A DNA stretch of 64,000 bases from CALAGJ01 sp964293305 (GCA_964293305.1 CAXYYO010000013.1:1-64000); one strand, 5' to 3'. Shown: positions 1 through 9,447, numbered from the stretch's first letter. Notes: generated by a model not told the origin, from the sequence alone. Program-made: numbers and translations.

Positions 1-170
1 CAACTATATTTTTGTTGATTTAGATTGGACTATAATGTAATTGGATATGGTATAACACTGCTGAATCAATACTTTTTGGCATAGGAATGTCGTATTCCTC
101 GAAACTAAAAGTGGCGATCTGGCTATTTGATGTGATAGTAAATACCGAAATTAAGCAGAAAACGAGTACG

Positions 171-186
171 AGTTTCACGTGGAACT
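171..186. promoter_or_regulatory. parS-like ParB-binding site
   Basis: The 16 bases AGTTTCACGTGGAACT match the bacterial parS consensus TGTTNCACGTGNAACA at 14 positions; only the two outermost bases differ, and they are exchanged symmetrically. The site overlaps the last base of the ybeY stop codon. parS sites bind the chromosome-partitioning protein ParB and cluster near oriC. That this copy is used is inference; no parA or parB is in the window. Confidence 0.5.
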
Positions 187-608
187 TATATGTCAAGGTA
201 GAATTGCTCTTTTTCACGCATTTCGGCCTGCTTTGTTTTTGTTTTATCTTTATATCCACAGAGATGTAATGCACCGTGTAAAATAACACGCTTAAGTTCA
301 TTTAGGTATGAAGTGGTGAAAATTTTAGCATTTTCTCTCACTCGGTCACAACTGATATACACTTCTCCCACTACCCCCGATCCTTTGCTATCACTTAAAT
401 CAAATGTAATAATATCAGTATAGTAATTATGATTTAAGTGCGTTTGATTAATTTGGAGTAAATAATCATCCGAACATAAAATATAATCAATGCGTGAAAG
501 AGGATACCCTTCATGTTCAAACATAAAGGAAACTACTCGCTTTATATCATAGGAGGATGGCATTCTGTATGCTGGGTGTGTGTAATGAAAGTAAACGGGA
601 TACTGCAT
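186..608 (-). CDS. ybeY: Endoribonuclease YbeY (rRNA maturation factor)
   Basis: YbeY is a zinc-dependent single-strand endoribonuclease needed for 16S rRNA 3' maturation and ribosome quality control. The signature HGALHLCGYKD near the C-terminus supplies the zinc-binding histidines; the third ligand position of the usual HxxxHxxGxxH pattern is Asp here, as I recall for Bacteroidota YbeY. I start it at the ATG at 608 (MQYPVYFHY, 140 residues); the longer frame to 650 begins with TTG and would invade the space needed for the divergent feoA promoter. It is divergent from feoA-nadD. In many Bacteroidota ybeY lies beside mnmG, which would be outside the window to the left. Confidence 0.9.
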   Translation of the reverse strand: MQYPVYFHYTHPAYRMPSSYDIKRVVSFMFEHEGYPLSRIDYILCSDDYLLQINQTHLNHNYYTDIITFDLSDSKGSGVVGEVYISCDRVRENAKIFTTSYLNELKRVILHGALHLCGYKDKTKTKQAEMREKEQFYLDI

Positions 609-655
609 ATTATATAAAGTTTCAAAATTCGTAAGAAAAAACAAAATCAACTAAA

Positions 656-663
656 TAGATTTG
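656..663 (+). promoter_or_regulatory. -7 element TAGATTTG upstream of feoA
   Basis: Exact match to the Bacteroidota -7 consensus TAnnTTTG, followed by C. Only five bases separate it from the feoA ATG, so the transcript would be leaderless or nearly so. No clear -33 TTG is visible. Confidence 0.5.
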
Positions 664-668
664 CAAAA

Positions 669-896
669 ATGAAAAAATTATCTGAGCTCACTCCAGGAAA
701 GATAGGAATTATCGAAACCTTCAATAGTGATTCACTGTCTATTAAGTTAATGGAAATGGGATGTGTGCCCGGAGAAAAAATTAGGGTAGAAAAAATTGCA
801 CCACTCGGTGATCCAATTTGCGTACAAGTAGCCGGCTATAATCTTAGCCTAAGACTAAATGAAGCAGAAGAAATATTAGTAACTGAAATTAACTGA
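669..896 (+). CDS. feoA: FeoA-family ferrous iron transport accessory protein
   Basis: A 75-residue single-domain FeoA protein with an SH3-like fold, recognised from its opening LSELTPGKIGIIETF and the central LMEMGCVPGEKIRVEKIAPLGDPI. FeoA is a small cytoplasmic partner of the FeoB iron permease. No feoB follows; instead nadD begins 20 bases downstream, so feoA and nadD are probably co-transcribed. The family assignment is firm, but a role in iron uptake depends on a feoB elsewhere. A Bacteroidota -7 element sits immediately upstream. Confidence 0.88.
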   Translation: MKKLSELTPGKIGIIETFNSDSLSIKLMEMGCVPGEKIRVEKIAPLGDPICVQVAGYNLSLRLNEAEEILVTEIN

Positions 897-916
897 ACAC
901 TTCAAATCAAAGTATA

Positions 917-1516
917 ATGGAAGAAGTTGGTTTGTATTTTGGGTCATTTAATCCTATTCATTACGGACATCTTATTATAGCCAGTCATGTTCTAAATGAA
1001 ACTGCAATTTCTAAGATATGGTTTGTAATTTCTCCTCAAAATCCATTAAAAAAAAGTGGCACATTATTAAATGAATATCAAAGATTGCATTTATTGCGCT
1101 TGGCCATAGACAACGACCCATTTCGCTTTACAGCCAGTGATATTGAATTTAAACTGCCAAGACCATCATATACTATTGATACCCTTACTTACCTTGAAGA
1201 GCAATATCCCGGGAAAAAATTTAGTATAATTATGGGTAGTGACAGCCTTAGCAACTTACACAAGTGGAAGAATCACCATTTGATTGTAGAAAGGTATAAA
1301 ATATATGTTTATTTAAGACCCGGTTTTCCTAAGACAGAACCATCAAATGTGAATGTCCATTTTTTGAATGCGCCATTATTAGACATTTCCTCTACCCACA
1401 TTCGAAACTTAATAATGCAGAAAAAAAGCATTCGATACCTAACGCCTGATGTTGTAGTAGATGACATTGTAAATAATAATTACTACAATCAACATTCAGG
1501 AAAAAATAAAACCTAA
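917..1516 (+). CDS. nadD: Nicotinate-nucleotide adenylyltransferase NadD
   Basis: NadD transfers AMP from ATP to nicotinate mononucleotide, giving deamido-NAD in the NAD pathway that also uses NadA (14.7 kb). The N-terminus has the nucleotidyltransferase motif GSFNPIHYGH (residues 9-18), and SSTHIRNL near residue 160 is the second ATP-binding motif. Length (199 residues) is normal. The ATG at 917 follows the feoA stop by 20 bases, suggesting an operon. The 3' end overlaps the convergent chrA gene by 21 bases, with no visible terminator between them. Confidence 0.93.
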   Translation: MEEVGLYFGSFNPIHYGHLIIASHVLNETAISKIWFVISPQNPLKKSGTLLNEYQRLHLLRLAIDNDPFRFTASDIEFKLPRPSYTIDTLTYLEEQYPGKKFSIIMGSDSLSNLHKWKNHHLIVERYKIYVYLRPGFPKTEPSNVNVHFLNAPLLDISSTHIRNLIMQKKSIRYLTPDVVVDDIVNNNYYNQHSGKNKT

Positions 1517-2752
1517 AACCAAACAACCCAATGGAATAAGCGGTGGTTTTATTTTGGTATAAGTAAGTAGGTAGAAAGTAACACAAATAACGATAATATT
1601 TAAAAAAGCAGATTGATCCCCACCGGTAATATCTAAGGAAATACTTTTCATCAGAAAAAGGGTGGATCCCATTAATATACCAACAACGGCAGCATTAATT
1701 CCCTCCAATGATCTATATATGACAGCATACTTTTTTATGTTTTGCCATACGGGGAAAAAAAATAAAACTAAAAGTAAGCTGGGTAGAAAAATAGCAACCA
1801 ACCCTACAATACAACCAACTAAATGACGGGTTTTCCCTTCACTACTCAATGCCATACCTCCCATAAATGAGCTAATACTAAATACCGGACCGGGTATAGC
1901 CCTAATGATACCGCTGCCTGTCAAAAAATCATCCTGCTTGATTACTATTACACCTGGATTATTTTGAGACACGCTATCCGATGTGGGGCGAATAACAAAC
2001 TGCTGATACATCATAGGGATTAAAACATCCCCACCACCAAATACAAGACTGCCAAATCGGTAAAAGTTTTCAAATAAATTGATAGGCTGGCGGGTTTCCC
2101 AATTTTGTTTTCGGGCCGCTTCGCTCAATGAACCTGCTGTAGCTAGTATGAAAAGAAATATTAAAATATTTGCCCATCTAATTTTTTTGGGTGGGGTTTC
2201 CTTTTGAGGAATGCGTTTTTTACTGAAGTTGGTTATGAATCCACCTGCAATGATCAAAGAGGGAAAAACCCATGGTGTTTTAAACAATATAAAGGTAATA
2301 ATAGTGGCTACAAACATGATAACATGTGTAATCAAATTATTTACAGAGCTCTTATAAAGCCTAAAACAAGAAAAGGTTAGAAAACCAACAGACATGGGCT
2401 GAATAAATCGGAAGTAGCTGACAACCAATTCTTTATCGCTAATAAAATCCAATAAAAAACTAAGCGAACCCATTAAAAAACCCGCTGGTAGAATCCAGAT
2501 TATAAGCGTTAAAATAGCCAAAGGAATACCACCTCGCTTATATCCAATCAGCGTTAATGTTTGTGTACTAGAGGCACCCGGCAGCATCTGACAAAATGCA
2601 TTATACTCAATTAATTCTTCCTCAGTTACATCTCTCCTATTTTGTACAAAAGTACGTAGCATAAGGCCAAAGTGACCCTGAGGGCCACCAAAAGCGGTTA
2701 TGCTGTGCATGAAGACTGCTTTTAAAAATGGAATATGACGTACTAAGACCAA
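1496..2752 (-). CDS. chrA: Chromate transporter ChrA (long-chain CHR family)
   Basis: A polytopic inner-membrane protein of 418 residues, typical of the two-domain ChrA family that exports chromate. The first domain has the signature AFGGPQGH followed by a conserved LPGASSTQ stretch; the second half repeats the pattern with FGGGDVLIP and GxIRAIPGPVFS. The only good start consistent with the family's N-terminus is a TTG at 2752; the ATG at 2710 would remove the first helix. It follows the 2-oxoglutarate oxygenase gene by 69 bases in the same direction. Family certain; the substrate (chromate or sulfate) is inferred. Confidence 0.88.
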   Translation of the reverse strand: MVLVRHIPFLKAVFMHSITAFGGPQGHFGLMLRTFVQNRRDVTEEELIEYNAFCQMLPGASSTQTLTLIGYKRGGIPLAILTLIIWILPAGFLMGSLSFLLDFISDKELVVSYFRFIQPMSVGFLTFSCFRLYKSSVNNLITHVIMFVATIITFILFKTPWVFPSLIIAGGFITNFSKKRIPQKETPPKKIRWANILIFLFILATAGSLSEAARKQNWETRQPINLFENFYRFGSLVFGGGDVLIPMMYQQFVIRPTSDSVSQNNPGVIVIKQDDFLTGSGIIRAIPGPVFSISSFMGGMALSSEGKTRHLVGCIVGLVAIFLPSLLLVLFFFPVWQNIKKYAVIYRSLEGINAAVVGILMGSTLFLMKSISLDITGGDQSAFLNIIVICVTFYLLTYTKIKPPLIPLGCLVLGFIFS

Positions 2753-2821
2753 CGATGATTTACAATTTTTTATTGCTACTATTAAAAAGCTCAGAAATAC
2801 AAATAATCCTTCAGAAACAAA

Positions 2822-3769
2822 TTACTTCTTTAATCCAATTTCACGGAGTCTTTCATCAAGGTATTCCCCGGCGGTCATGTCATCGTAGGCTTTTGGGTGG
2901 GTAGAATCAACGCAACCCTCCAAGCAAGCTAAACTCATATCACCCCGTGGGTGCATAAAAAATGGCATGGAGAATCTGCTGGTATGCCAATGCTCCTTCG
3001 GAGGATTTACAACTCTATGTGTGGTGCTGCGCAATCTGTTATTCGTTAATCGTTGAAGCATATCTCCTACATTAACCACAATCTGTTCCGGAAGAGATGT
3101 AACGCCTACCCAATCACCCTGTTTGGTGAGAATTTGTAAACCATCTGCACTAGCACCAACCAATAAAGTGATTAAATTGATATCTTCATGTTGCTCTGCC
3201 CTTATGGCACTCTTCGGCTCATGTGTTATCGGAGGATAGTGAATACACCGTAATATTGAATTCCCGTTTGATATATGGGGTTCAAAATAGTTTTCATTTA
3301 AACCAAGATATATGGCTATTGCACTAAGTAAAGCAGTAGCAGATTTTTCATATTGCCTGTAGGCAGAAAATAATGTTTTATTGAATTGTTCAATCTCGGA
3401 AACAGAAACATTGTCTGGATATTCTGATTTGATGGGATCATCATTTTCAACAGTTTGACCATATTGAAAAAACTCCTTTAAATCCGGAGCTTCACTCCCC
3501 TTGGCATGTTCCCTTCCAAAACTTGTATAACCACGCTGACCCGCTAAACCGGGAACTTCATAGTTTAATTTTTGCACAAGTGGCAATGCAAAAAAATTAT
3601 GAACATATTCATACAGTTGTGATATGAGGATGTCAGGAATACCATGATTTTTAACCGATACAAAACCAACATCTTCATAGGCATTGCCCAATTGATGCAC
3701 AAAATCATTTTTTTGTTTTTCCGTGCCGTATAAGAATTCGGACAAATCAACTACGGGAATATTCGTCAT
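2822..3769 (-). CDS. Isopenicillin N synthase-like 2-oxoglutarate/Fe(II) dioxygenase
   Basis: A 315-residue non-haem iron oxygenase. The N-terminal DIOX_N-type region (residues 4-110, IPVVDLSEF...DVGFVSVKNHGIP) is followed by the jelly-roll core with iron ligands H194, D196 (EQHEDINLITLL) and H251 (STTHRV), and the 2-oxoglutarate pair R265/S267 (SRFSMPFF). It resembles isopenicillin N synthase and plant ACC/GA oxidases, but such bacterial paralogues are mostly uncharacterised and no beta-lactam or hormone genes are nearby. Substrate unknown. It precedes chrA on the same strand. Confidence 0.85.
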   Translation of the reverse strand: MTNIPVVDLSEFLYGTEKQKNDFVHQLGNAYEDVGFVSVKNHGIPDILISQLYEYVHNFFALPLVQKLNYEVPGLAGQRGYTSFGREHAKGSEAPDLKEFFQYGQTVENDDPIKSEYPDNVSVSEIEQFNKTLFSAYRQYEKSATALLSAIAIYLGLNENYFEPHISNGNSILRCIHYPPITHEPKSAIRAEQHEDINLITLLVGASADGLQILTKQGDWVGVTSLPEQIVVNVGDMLQRLTNNRLRSTTHRVVNPPKEHWHTSRFSMPFFMHPRGDMSLACLEGCVDSTHPKAYDDMTAGEYLDERLREIGLKK

Positions 3770-3855
3770 ATCACAATTTTTTATGGGATGCCAAATTAAT
3801 GAAATATCTCACAATCTTCGTAAATGGGTAGGTAATATCTTTACTAGTCATAAAA

Positions 3856-3879
3856 AAAGAGGCTCCTAGGAACCTCTTT
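3856..3879 (-). terminator. Intrinsic terminator after the traR/dksA-like gene
   Basis: Seven-bp stem AAAGAGG/CCTCTTT with a 10-nt loop, about 20 bases after the stop codon at 3900. Reading on the minus strand the stem runs into a T tract. Confidence 0.75.
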
Positions 3880-3899
3880 GGTATAATTTTTCAGAAATG

Positions 3900-5045
3900 T
3901 TATTCACCACCTTTTACCAAACCTAGTTTTGCTTCTAAGCTAAGTGTAGCATGTGGCACTGCTCTGAGCCGATTTTTGTCTATCAACTTTCCTGTTACTC
4001 TACAAATACCATAAGTTTTATTTTCAATTCTAATTATGGCTTTTTCAAGATGATCAATATAAGTGATTTGGCGACTGGCCATTTGACTCAATTGTTCCCG
4101 CTCCATACTAATACTCCCATCTTCCATGGTCATGTAGCGATTTTCGCTCTCATCCCCGCCCATATCATCCTTACGGGTAATTAAACCCTGTAAATAGGAA
4201 AGTTCTCTTTTGGCTAGATCTAATTTTTTTTGGATTAATTCTCTGAATTCATTCAAATCATTGTCTGAATATCTTATTAATGGTACATTTACCATTTGTA
4301 CTGCTTCTTTTTTTGTTCTGTTTTCCATAGATCTATATTCTGGGTCATAAATAACCCTTGTTGATACTGAATTTTTTGGCACTTTAACTTCTTTTAAAGG
4401 CACATCCTTTCTAATAGGTTTTTTAATTGTTGTGGGTTTTGGTTCTGGCTTTTGCTTTATCATCTTTTTTGTAGCTACAGGTGCGGGGGCAGCTGCAATG
4501 GGTTTTGCAGGTAACGCTTTAACTGTTGATTTGAGAATCGGCTTTGCCGGTGTTTCTTTTACAGCAGGCTTTACAACCGCTTTTGGTGCAGGTTTTGAAA
4601 TCTGCTTTGATTCTTTTATTTCAGCAAGTGGCGCCGCTGGTTTTGGCGCTGGTTTTAAAATTGGTTTAATTATTTTTTTTGCCGCAGGTTTAGCTATTGA
4701 TTTGCTTGTTGGTTTTACAATAGATTTTACTACCCCTTTTGCGGCTGGTTTTACCGGAGTTTTTGCTGCTGGTTTAGAAACAACTTTAGCTGTTGGCTTT
4801 ACTACCCCTTTTGCAACTGCTTTTTTTATTGTTTTTGGTGCTGGTTTTACCGGAGTTTTTACCTTTGGTTTGTCAAAAAGTTTAGCGGCAGGCTTTATTA
4901 CCTTTGCAACTGCTTTTTTAGCAGGTGTTTTTACTGCGGGTTTTGGAGCAGCTTTTTTTGTATTTACAACAGATTTTGCAGCCGGTTTCAACGGTTTTAC
5001 GGTTTTCTTAGCGGCTACCTTTTTTAAAGGCTTTTTTGAAGGCAT
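3900..5045 (-). CDS. DksA/TraR-family regulator with a long Lys/Ala/Pro histone-H1-like tail
   Basis: The protein has two unlike parts. Residues 1 to about 225 are low-complexity Lys/Ala/Pro/Val with irregular PAAK, KPAPK and KTPVK repeats, like the tail of linker histone H1. Residues 233-381 form a DksA/TraR-type domain: a long helical stretch, then YGICRVTGKLI and RLRAVPHATLSLEA. Only one cysteine is visible, so the four-cysteine zinc finger of E. coli DksA is not intact; I believe this is usual for Bacteroidota homologues. DksA proteins bind the RNA polymerase secondary channel; the basic tail suggests DNA or RNA binding. It lies four bases after ileS and shares its transcript. Confidence 0.85.
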   Translation of the reverse strand: MPSKKPLKKVAAKKTVKPLKPAAKSVVNTKKAAPKPAVKTPAKKAVAKVIKPAAKLFDKPKVKTPVKPAPKTIKKAVAKGVVKPTAKVVSKPAAKTPVKPAAKGVVKSIVKPTSKSIAKPAAKKIIKPILKPAPKPAAPLAEIKESKQISKPAPKAVVKPAVKETPAKPILKSTVKALPAKPIAAAPAPVATKKMIKQKPEPKPTTIKKPIRKDVPLKEVKVPKNSVSTRVIYDPEYRSMENRTKKEAVQMVNVPLIRYSDNDLNEFRELIQKKLDLAKRELSYLQGLITRKDDMGGDESENRYMTMEDGSISMEREQLSQMASRQITYIDHLEKAIIRIENKTYGICRVTGKLIDKNRLRAVPHATLSLEAKLGLVKGGE

Positions 5046-5049
5046 ACAA

Positions 5050-8000
5050 TCATTTGTTTTTTATAACAATTACAACCAACTGGTTATCATGTACTTCTAT
5101 TACGGATTCTCCTTGAACACCAGCTACCCAGCTTAAATTGTCTGCTAGGATTTCGGCACAAATATAGTTTTTAAATGTTATTAACGATTCTTTAAGATTT
5201 GTATTATCCTCAATCGTTACAGAAATTCGATCTGTTAATTCAAACCCCTTTTCCTTTCGAATATTTTGAATTCTATTTATAAATTCTCGAGCATCGCCCT
5301 CCATTTTTAAATCTTTAGTAAGCGTAATATCTAGGGCTACCGTGAGACCATTGCCGGAGGCAACACTCCAACCTGGTATATCCTCTGCTGTAATTTCTAC
5401 TTCAGTCAATAAAACCACCTCATCTATAGCAGATGCTGCTAATAAAACCTGGCCAGTCATTTCTAATTCCTGTATTTGCTCTTGTGAGAATGAGGCAAGT
5501 GCTGTGCTTACAGCTTTCATTTTGGCGCCCATTTTCTTTCCCAAAAGCACAAAATTTGGTTTTACTTTTTTATGGATAAATGTATCTTCCGGCTTGAGGT
5601 ATGCTATTTCCTTAATGTTTACTTCTGCCATTATGAGGTTCTCAACCTGTTCTAAACCAACCTGCATGGCAGGATTGAGTACTGGTATCATTACCTTTTG
5701 TAAAGGTTGTCTTACTTTTATATTCTGTTTTTTGCGCAAGGATAATATTAGAGAACATGCATCCTGTGCCAACTTCATGCGGTTTTCTAGGTCGGTATCT
5801 ATATATGATTGCTCTGCTTTTGGAAATGATACATGGTGTACACTTTGGGGTGCTCCTTTATTTACTACCTCATTGAGATTTATAAAAATAGCATCTGTGT
5901 AAAATGGAGATATGGGTGCCATAAGAGTAACAACGGTTTCTAAACACTCAAACAAGGTTTGGTATGCACATATTTTATCAAACTCATATTCACCCTTCCA
6001 AAACCTGCGCCGGCACAGCCGCACATACCAGTTACTCAATTGTTCACCAACAAAATCTTCTATGGCACGTCCTGCCTGTGTGGGTTCGTAATCATCATAA
6101 TACTGAGTAGCTTTACCAATAAGTGTGTGTAGGGATGACAAAATCCAACGATCCATTTCCGGACGTTGTGCTACAGGTATGTATTGCTCTGAGAAATTAA
6201 ATCCATCCACATTGGCATATAGTGCAAAAAACTGGTAAATATTGTGTAAAGTACCAAAGAGTTTTCTCTGCACTTCTTTTATGCCATCTTCATCAAACTT
6301 CAAATTATCCCAAGGGGAGGCATTTGTTATAAGATACCAACGGGTAGCATCTGCCCCATATTTTTCAATGGTATCAAAGGGATTGACCACATTGCCCAAT
6401 CGCTTACTCATTTTATTGCCTTTTTTATCCAATACTAATCCATTGGATACTACATTTTTATAGGCAACGGCATCAAAAACTAAACCAGCGATGGCATGAA
6501 GGGTATAAAACCAACCACGGGTTTGATCCACCCCTTCTGCTATAAAACTTGCAGGATATAGATCTTCAAATTTTTCTACCCCGGCCGGTAGTTTGAATGG
6601 ATGCTTATGCCCGGCAGCAAGTTTGTCATAATCTAAACCCCACTGTGCATAAGGCATGGCTCCACTATCAAACCAAACATCTATTAAATCTGGCACTCGC
6701 TTCATTGGCTGGCCACTATCAGATACTAATATTATTTCATCTACATAGGGTTTGTGCAAATCTAGAATACCTTCATGCAGGTAATCCTTATTAACATCTG
6801 CCCCAAGTAGTTCATTGGCTAATTTTATTTCGCTGTTTAGCTCTGCTATAGTGCCAATACATTTTATTTCATCCCCATTTTCAGTTTTCCATACTGGTAG
6901 TGGTGTACCCCAAAAGCGGCTGCGGCTGAGGTTCCAATCCACCATATTTTCTAACCAGTTGCCAAAGCGGCCTTCGCCGGTTGATTTGGGTTTCCAGTTG
7001 ATGGTTTTATTTAACTCTACCAGTCTATCCTTTATGGCAGTTGTTTTTATAAACCAGGCATCTAAAGGATAGTACAAAACAGGTTTATCTGTACGCCAAC
7101 AATGTGGATAGCTGTGCTCATATTTTTCTACTTTAAACGCCCTGTTTTCTTTTTTTAGCTTTACGGCTATGTCTACATTTACATCTACATAGTTTTCGTC
7201 GTCTTTATAGTTTTTGACATATCGGTTGCTGAATTCGCCGAGGCCTTCTACAAACTTACCCTGTCTATCTACCATGGTGAGTAAGCCGATATTATACTTT
7301 TTGCCCACTTTAAAATCATCTGCTCCAAATGCGGGTGCTGTGTGTACTATACCGGTACCATCCTCCGTTGTTACAAAATCTGCCAGCAATATGCGGAAGG
7401 GTTTGGCTCCCGGGGTGATATTGTTGATTTCTTCCAAACTATTGGCTTCATAGGGCAATAATTGCTCATACTCTATTCCTTCCAATGCTATGCCCTTGCA
7501 GTTTATAACACGCATCCAAGGGTTGGTGGTGGCTCCAGCAGCATCATTCTGCGAAGCAGCAAAATCATAATCTCCTTTTATTTCTTCTTCTGCTTTAAAA
7601 TATTTTGGTAGTAGTTTTTCTGCCAGCACTACATGAATTGGGAGATGAGTGTATAGGTTTTTTGTTTTTACTAATACATATTCAATACTACCGCCAAGGG
7701 TAAGGCCAAGATTGCTAGGGAGGGTCCACGGTGTGGTGGTCCATGCTAGAAAAAATACATCTGCTCCTTGTACAGCATCATGCAAAAATTTGGATTGCTC
7801 ATTTTGCAGGGCTCTAAACATAACAGTGGCACTGGTATCTTTTACATCTTTATAGGTGCCCGGTTGATTTAGTTCATGCGAACTAAGACCAGTGCCGGCA
7901 GCAGGAGAATAGGGCTGTATGCTTACGCTTTCATACAGTAATCCCTTGGTATAAAGCTGCTTAAGTAGCCACCAGAGTGTTTCAATATATTCATTTTTAA

Positions 8001-8457
8001 AAGTGATATAGGGGTCGTTGAGATCTACCCAGTAACCCATTTTTCTGGTTATATCATCCCATTTATCTTTAAAGCGTAGCACGGCTTCCCGACATTTTTG
8101 ATTATACGCTTCTACGGATATTTTTTTGCCGATGTCTTCTTTTGTAATGCCCAGTTCTTTTTCTACACCCAGCTCTATGGGTAGGCCATGAGTATCCCAT
8201 CCGCCTTTGCGATTTACTTGATAACCCTGCATTGTTTTATAGCGGCAAACTAAATCTTTCAGGGTACGACTAATAACGTGATGTATGCCAGGCATACCAT
8301 TGGCACTAGGTGGGCCTTCATAAAATACAAATGGGCTGGCACCACTGCGTAATGAAATACTTTTTTCGAATGCTTGGTTTTGCTCCCAGTGTTTTAATAT
8401 TTCTGCCTCTGTGTGAGGTAGATTTAATGTACTAAATTCTTTATACCTGCTGCTCAT
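5050..8457 (-). CDS. ileS: Isoleucyl-tRNA synthetase
   Basis: Charges tRNA-Ile and edits misactivated valine. At 1135 residues it has the length of the eukaryote-like (type 2) IleRS. Visible landmarks are the class I HIGH-type motif in PPSANGMPGIHH (residues 49-60), WDTHGLPIE, a large inserted editing domain with TAPAFGADDF, and KMSKR at 682-686, followed by the anticodon-binding region. The ATG at 8457 is the first in frame. The downstream dksA-like gene begins four bases after the stop, an arrangement conserved in Bacteroidota. A -7-like TACCTTCG lies at 8475-8482 on the minus strand. Confidence 0.97.
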   Translation of the reverse strand: MSSRYKEFSTLNLPHTEAEILKHWEQNQAFEKSISLRSGASPFVFYEGPPSANGMPGIHHVISRTLKDLVCRYKTMQGYQVNRKGGWDTHGLPIELGVEKELGITKEDIGKKISVEAYNQKCREAVLRFKDKWDDITRKMGYWVDLNDPYITFKNEYIETLWWLLKQLYTKGLLYESVSIQPYSPAAGTGLSSHELNQPGTYKDVKDTSATVMFRALQNEQSKFLHDAVQGADVFFLAWTTTPWTLPSNLGLTLGGSIEYVLVKTKNLYTHLPIHVVLAEKLLPKYFKAEEEIKGDYDFAASQNDAAGATTNPWMRVINCKGIALEGIEYEQLLPYEANSLEEINNITPGAKPFRILLADFVTTEDGTGIVHTAPAFGADDFKVGKKYNIGLLTMVDRQGKFVEGLGEFSNRYVKNYKDDENYVDVNVDIAVKLKKENRAFKVEKYEHSYPHCWRTDKPVLYYPLDAWFIKTTAIKDRLVELNKTINWKPKSTGEGRFGNWLENMVDWNLSRSRFWGTPLPVWKTENGDEIKCIGTIAELNSEIKLANELLGADVNKDYLHEGILDLHKPYVDEIILVSDSGQPMKRVPDLIDVWFDSGAMPYAQWGLDYDKLAAGHKHPFKLPAGVEKFEDLYPASFIAEGVDQTRGWFYTLHAIAGLVFDAVAYKNVVSNGLVLDKKGNKMSKRLGNVVNPFDTIEKYGADATRWYLITNASPWDNLKFDEDGIKEVQRKLFGTLHNIYQFFALYANVDGFNFSEQYIPVAQRPEMDRWILSSLHTLIGKATQYYDDYEPTQAGRAIEDFVGEQLSNWYVRLCRRRFWKGEYEFDKICAYQTLFECLETVVTLMAPISPFYTDAIFINLNEVVNKGAPQSVHHVSFPKAEQSYIDTDLENRMKLAQDACSLILSLRKKQNIKVRQPLQKVMIPVLNPAMQVGLEQVENLIMAEVNIKEIAYLKPEDTFIHKKVKPNFVLLGKKMGAKMKAVSTALASFSQEQIQELEMTGQVLLAASAIDEVVLLTEVEITAEDIPGWSVASGNGLTVALDITLTKDLKMEGDAREFINRIQNIRKEKGFELTDRISVTIEDNTNLKESLITFKNYICAEILADNLSWVAGVQGESVIEVHDNQLVVIVIKNK

Positions 8458-8955
8458 AATCTGAATAAGATGGGCGAAGGTACGCTATGGGTGTGAGAAA
8501 TAGAAGTAGCTCTTGAATGTTGTGTTTTTGATTTTTTATTGATTTACTTTATAAAAAAGAACAGTGATTATACTCATAAAGCTAGCAGGATTTATTTGTT
8601 GTAAATTTTTAAGCTACTGGGTTTACCTATTTAAGGCTGGAAGGTTAAAAGTAAAGTCTGAAATTTGTCTCTTTCTACTTTTACTGTTTTCTACAAGAGT
8701 CGATCTATTAAAAGTCTTGCATTTGCCTACAGGAAAAATAACGCCAACTCAAATAAACTACTCTAGCGATGGCTTGTGGGAAGTGAAATTATTTCGTGGT
8801 GAGGTATTGTTACTTTTGGGCCCTCATTTGAAATTTTTATATCACATTGATTGCGAATTTTATAAGTAATCTTTTTCTTATGCATGCTATACAAATTTTT
8901 TGACTAAACCCTTTGTGTCTTATAAAATGAATGTGAGCCGGAATAAAAAGATCCT
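8458..8955. other. Intergenic stretch without a supported gene
   Basis: About 500 bases between divergently facing ends: the ileS promoter side on the right of ileS and the tadA 3' end. One plus-strand frame of 101 codons (8564-8869) exists but opens with GTG, has no recognisable domain and no promoter I can see. The last part is AT-rich with no clear terminator for tadA. Confidence 0.5.
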
Positions 8956-9411
8956 TCACTCCCTCTTTGTCTTAAAAAAAGACTTGAGTAGCGATGAAGC
9001 TTCGTCTGCTAATACACCCGTTATAATATTTGTTTTTGGATGATAGGGTTTTTTTTCTGCTTGACTGGTGAAACAATGGTAACCAAATTTTTCGTCACTA
9101 GCTCCGTAAATAATTTGTGCCGGTCTTGCCCAAAATAATGCACCGCAACACATGAGACAAGGTTCTAACGTAATATAAATACTTGCAGCAGGTAGTTGCT
9201 TACTCCCCATTTTATAAAAGGCTGCTGTAAGTGCTAGCATTTCTGCATGGGCGGTGCAGTCCCTAAGTTGTTCGGTTTGATTGTGTGCTCTAGCTATCAC
9301 TTTATTCTCTATAACCACAACAGCTCCTACAGGAACTTCGTCTGCTTCAAAAGCAAGCTCAGCCTGCTGTAGTGCTTGATGCATAAAGTATTCATGACTG
9401 TATAACTGCAT
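8956..9411 (-). CDS. tadA: tRNA adenosine deaminase TadA / nucleoside deaminase
   Basis: A 151-residue cytidine-deaminase-fold enzyme. Zinc and catalytic residues are H55 and E57 in TAHAEM, and C85 and C88 in EPCLMCCGA; the C-terminal helix is basic. TadA converts A34 to inosine in tRNA-Arg(ACG); related guanine deaminases share these motifs, so the tRNA role is the likely but not proven one. It follows recQ by 36 bases on the same strand, so the two may be co-transcribed. Confidence 0.87.
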   Translation of the reverse strand: MQLYSHEYFMHQALQQAELAFEADEVPVGAVVVIENKVIARAHNQTEQLRDCTAHAEMLALTAAFYKMGSKQLPAASIYITLEPCLMCCGALFWARPAQIIYGASDEKFGYHCFTSQAEKKPYHPKTNIITGVLADEASSLLKSFFKTKRE

Positions 9412-9447
9412 TTTACAAAGAAATAGAAATGGATGGAATGAATCTAT

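Noticed and set aside
20..301. Minus-strand 93-codon frame with a hydrophobic segment next to ybeY
   Set aside because: It overlaps the ybeY end for over 100 bases, has no recognisable domain, and the non-overlapping part would need a GTG start lying inside the parS-like site.
4432..5136. Plus-strand 234-codon frame rich in Ala, Gly and Phe
   Set aside because: It is the antisense shadow of the Lys/Ala/Pro repeats of the DksA/TraR-like gene; no independent promoter or domain.
8564..8869. Plus-strand 101-codon frame between ileS and tadA
   Set aside because: GTG start, no family resemblance, no promoter; plausible as chance in a 500-base gap.
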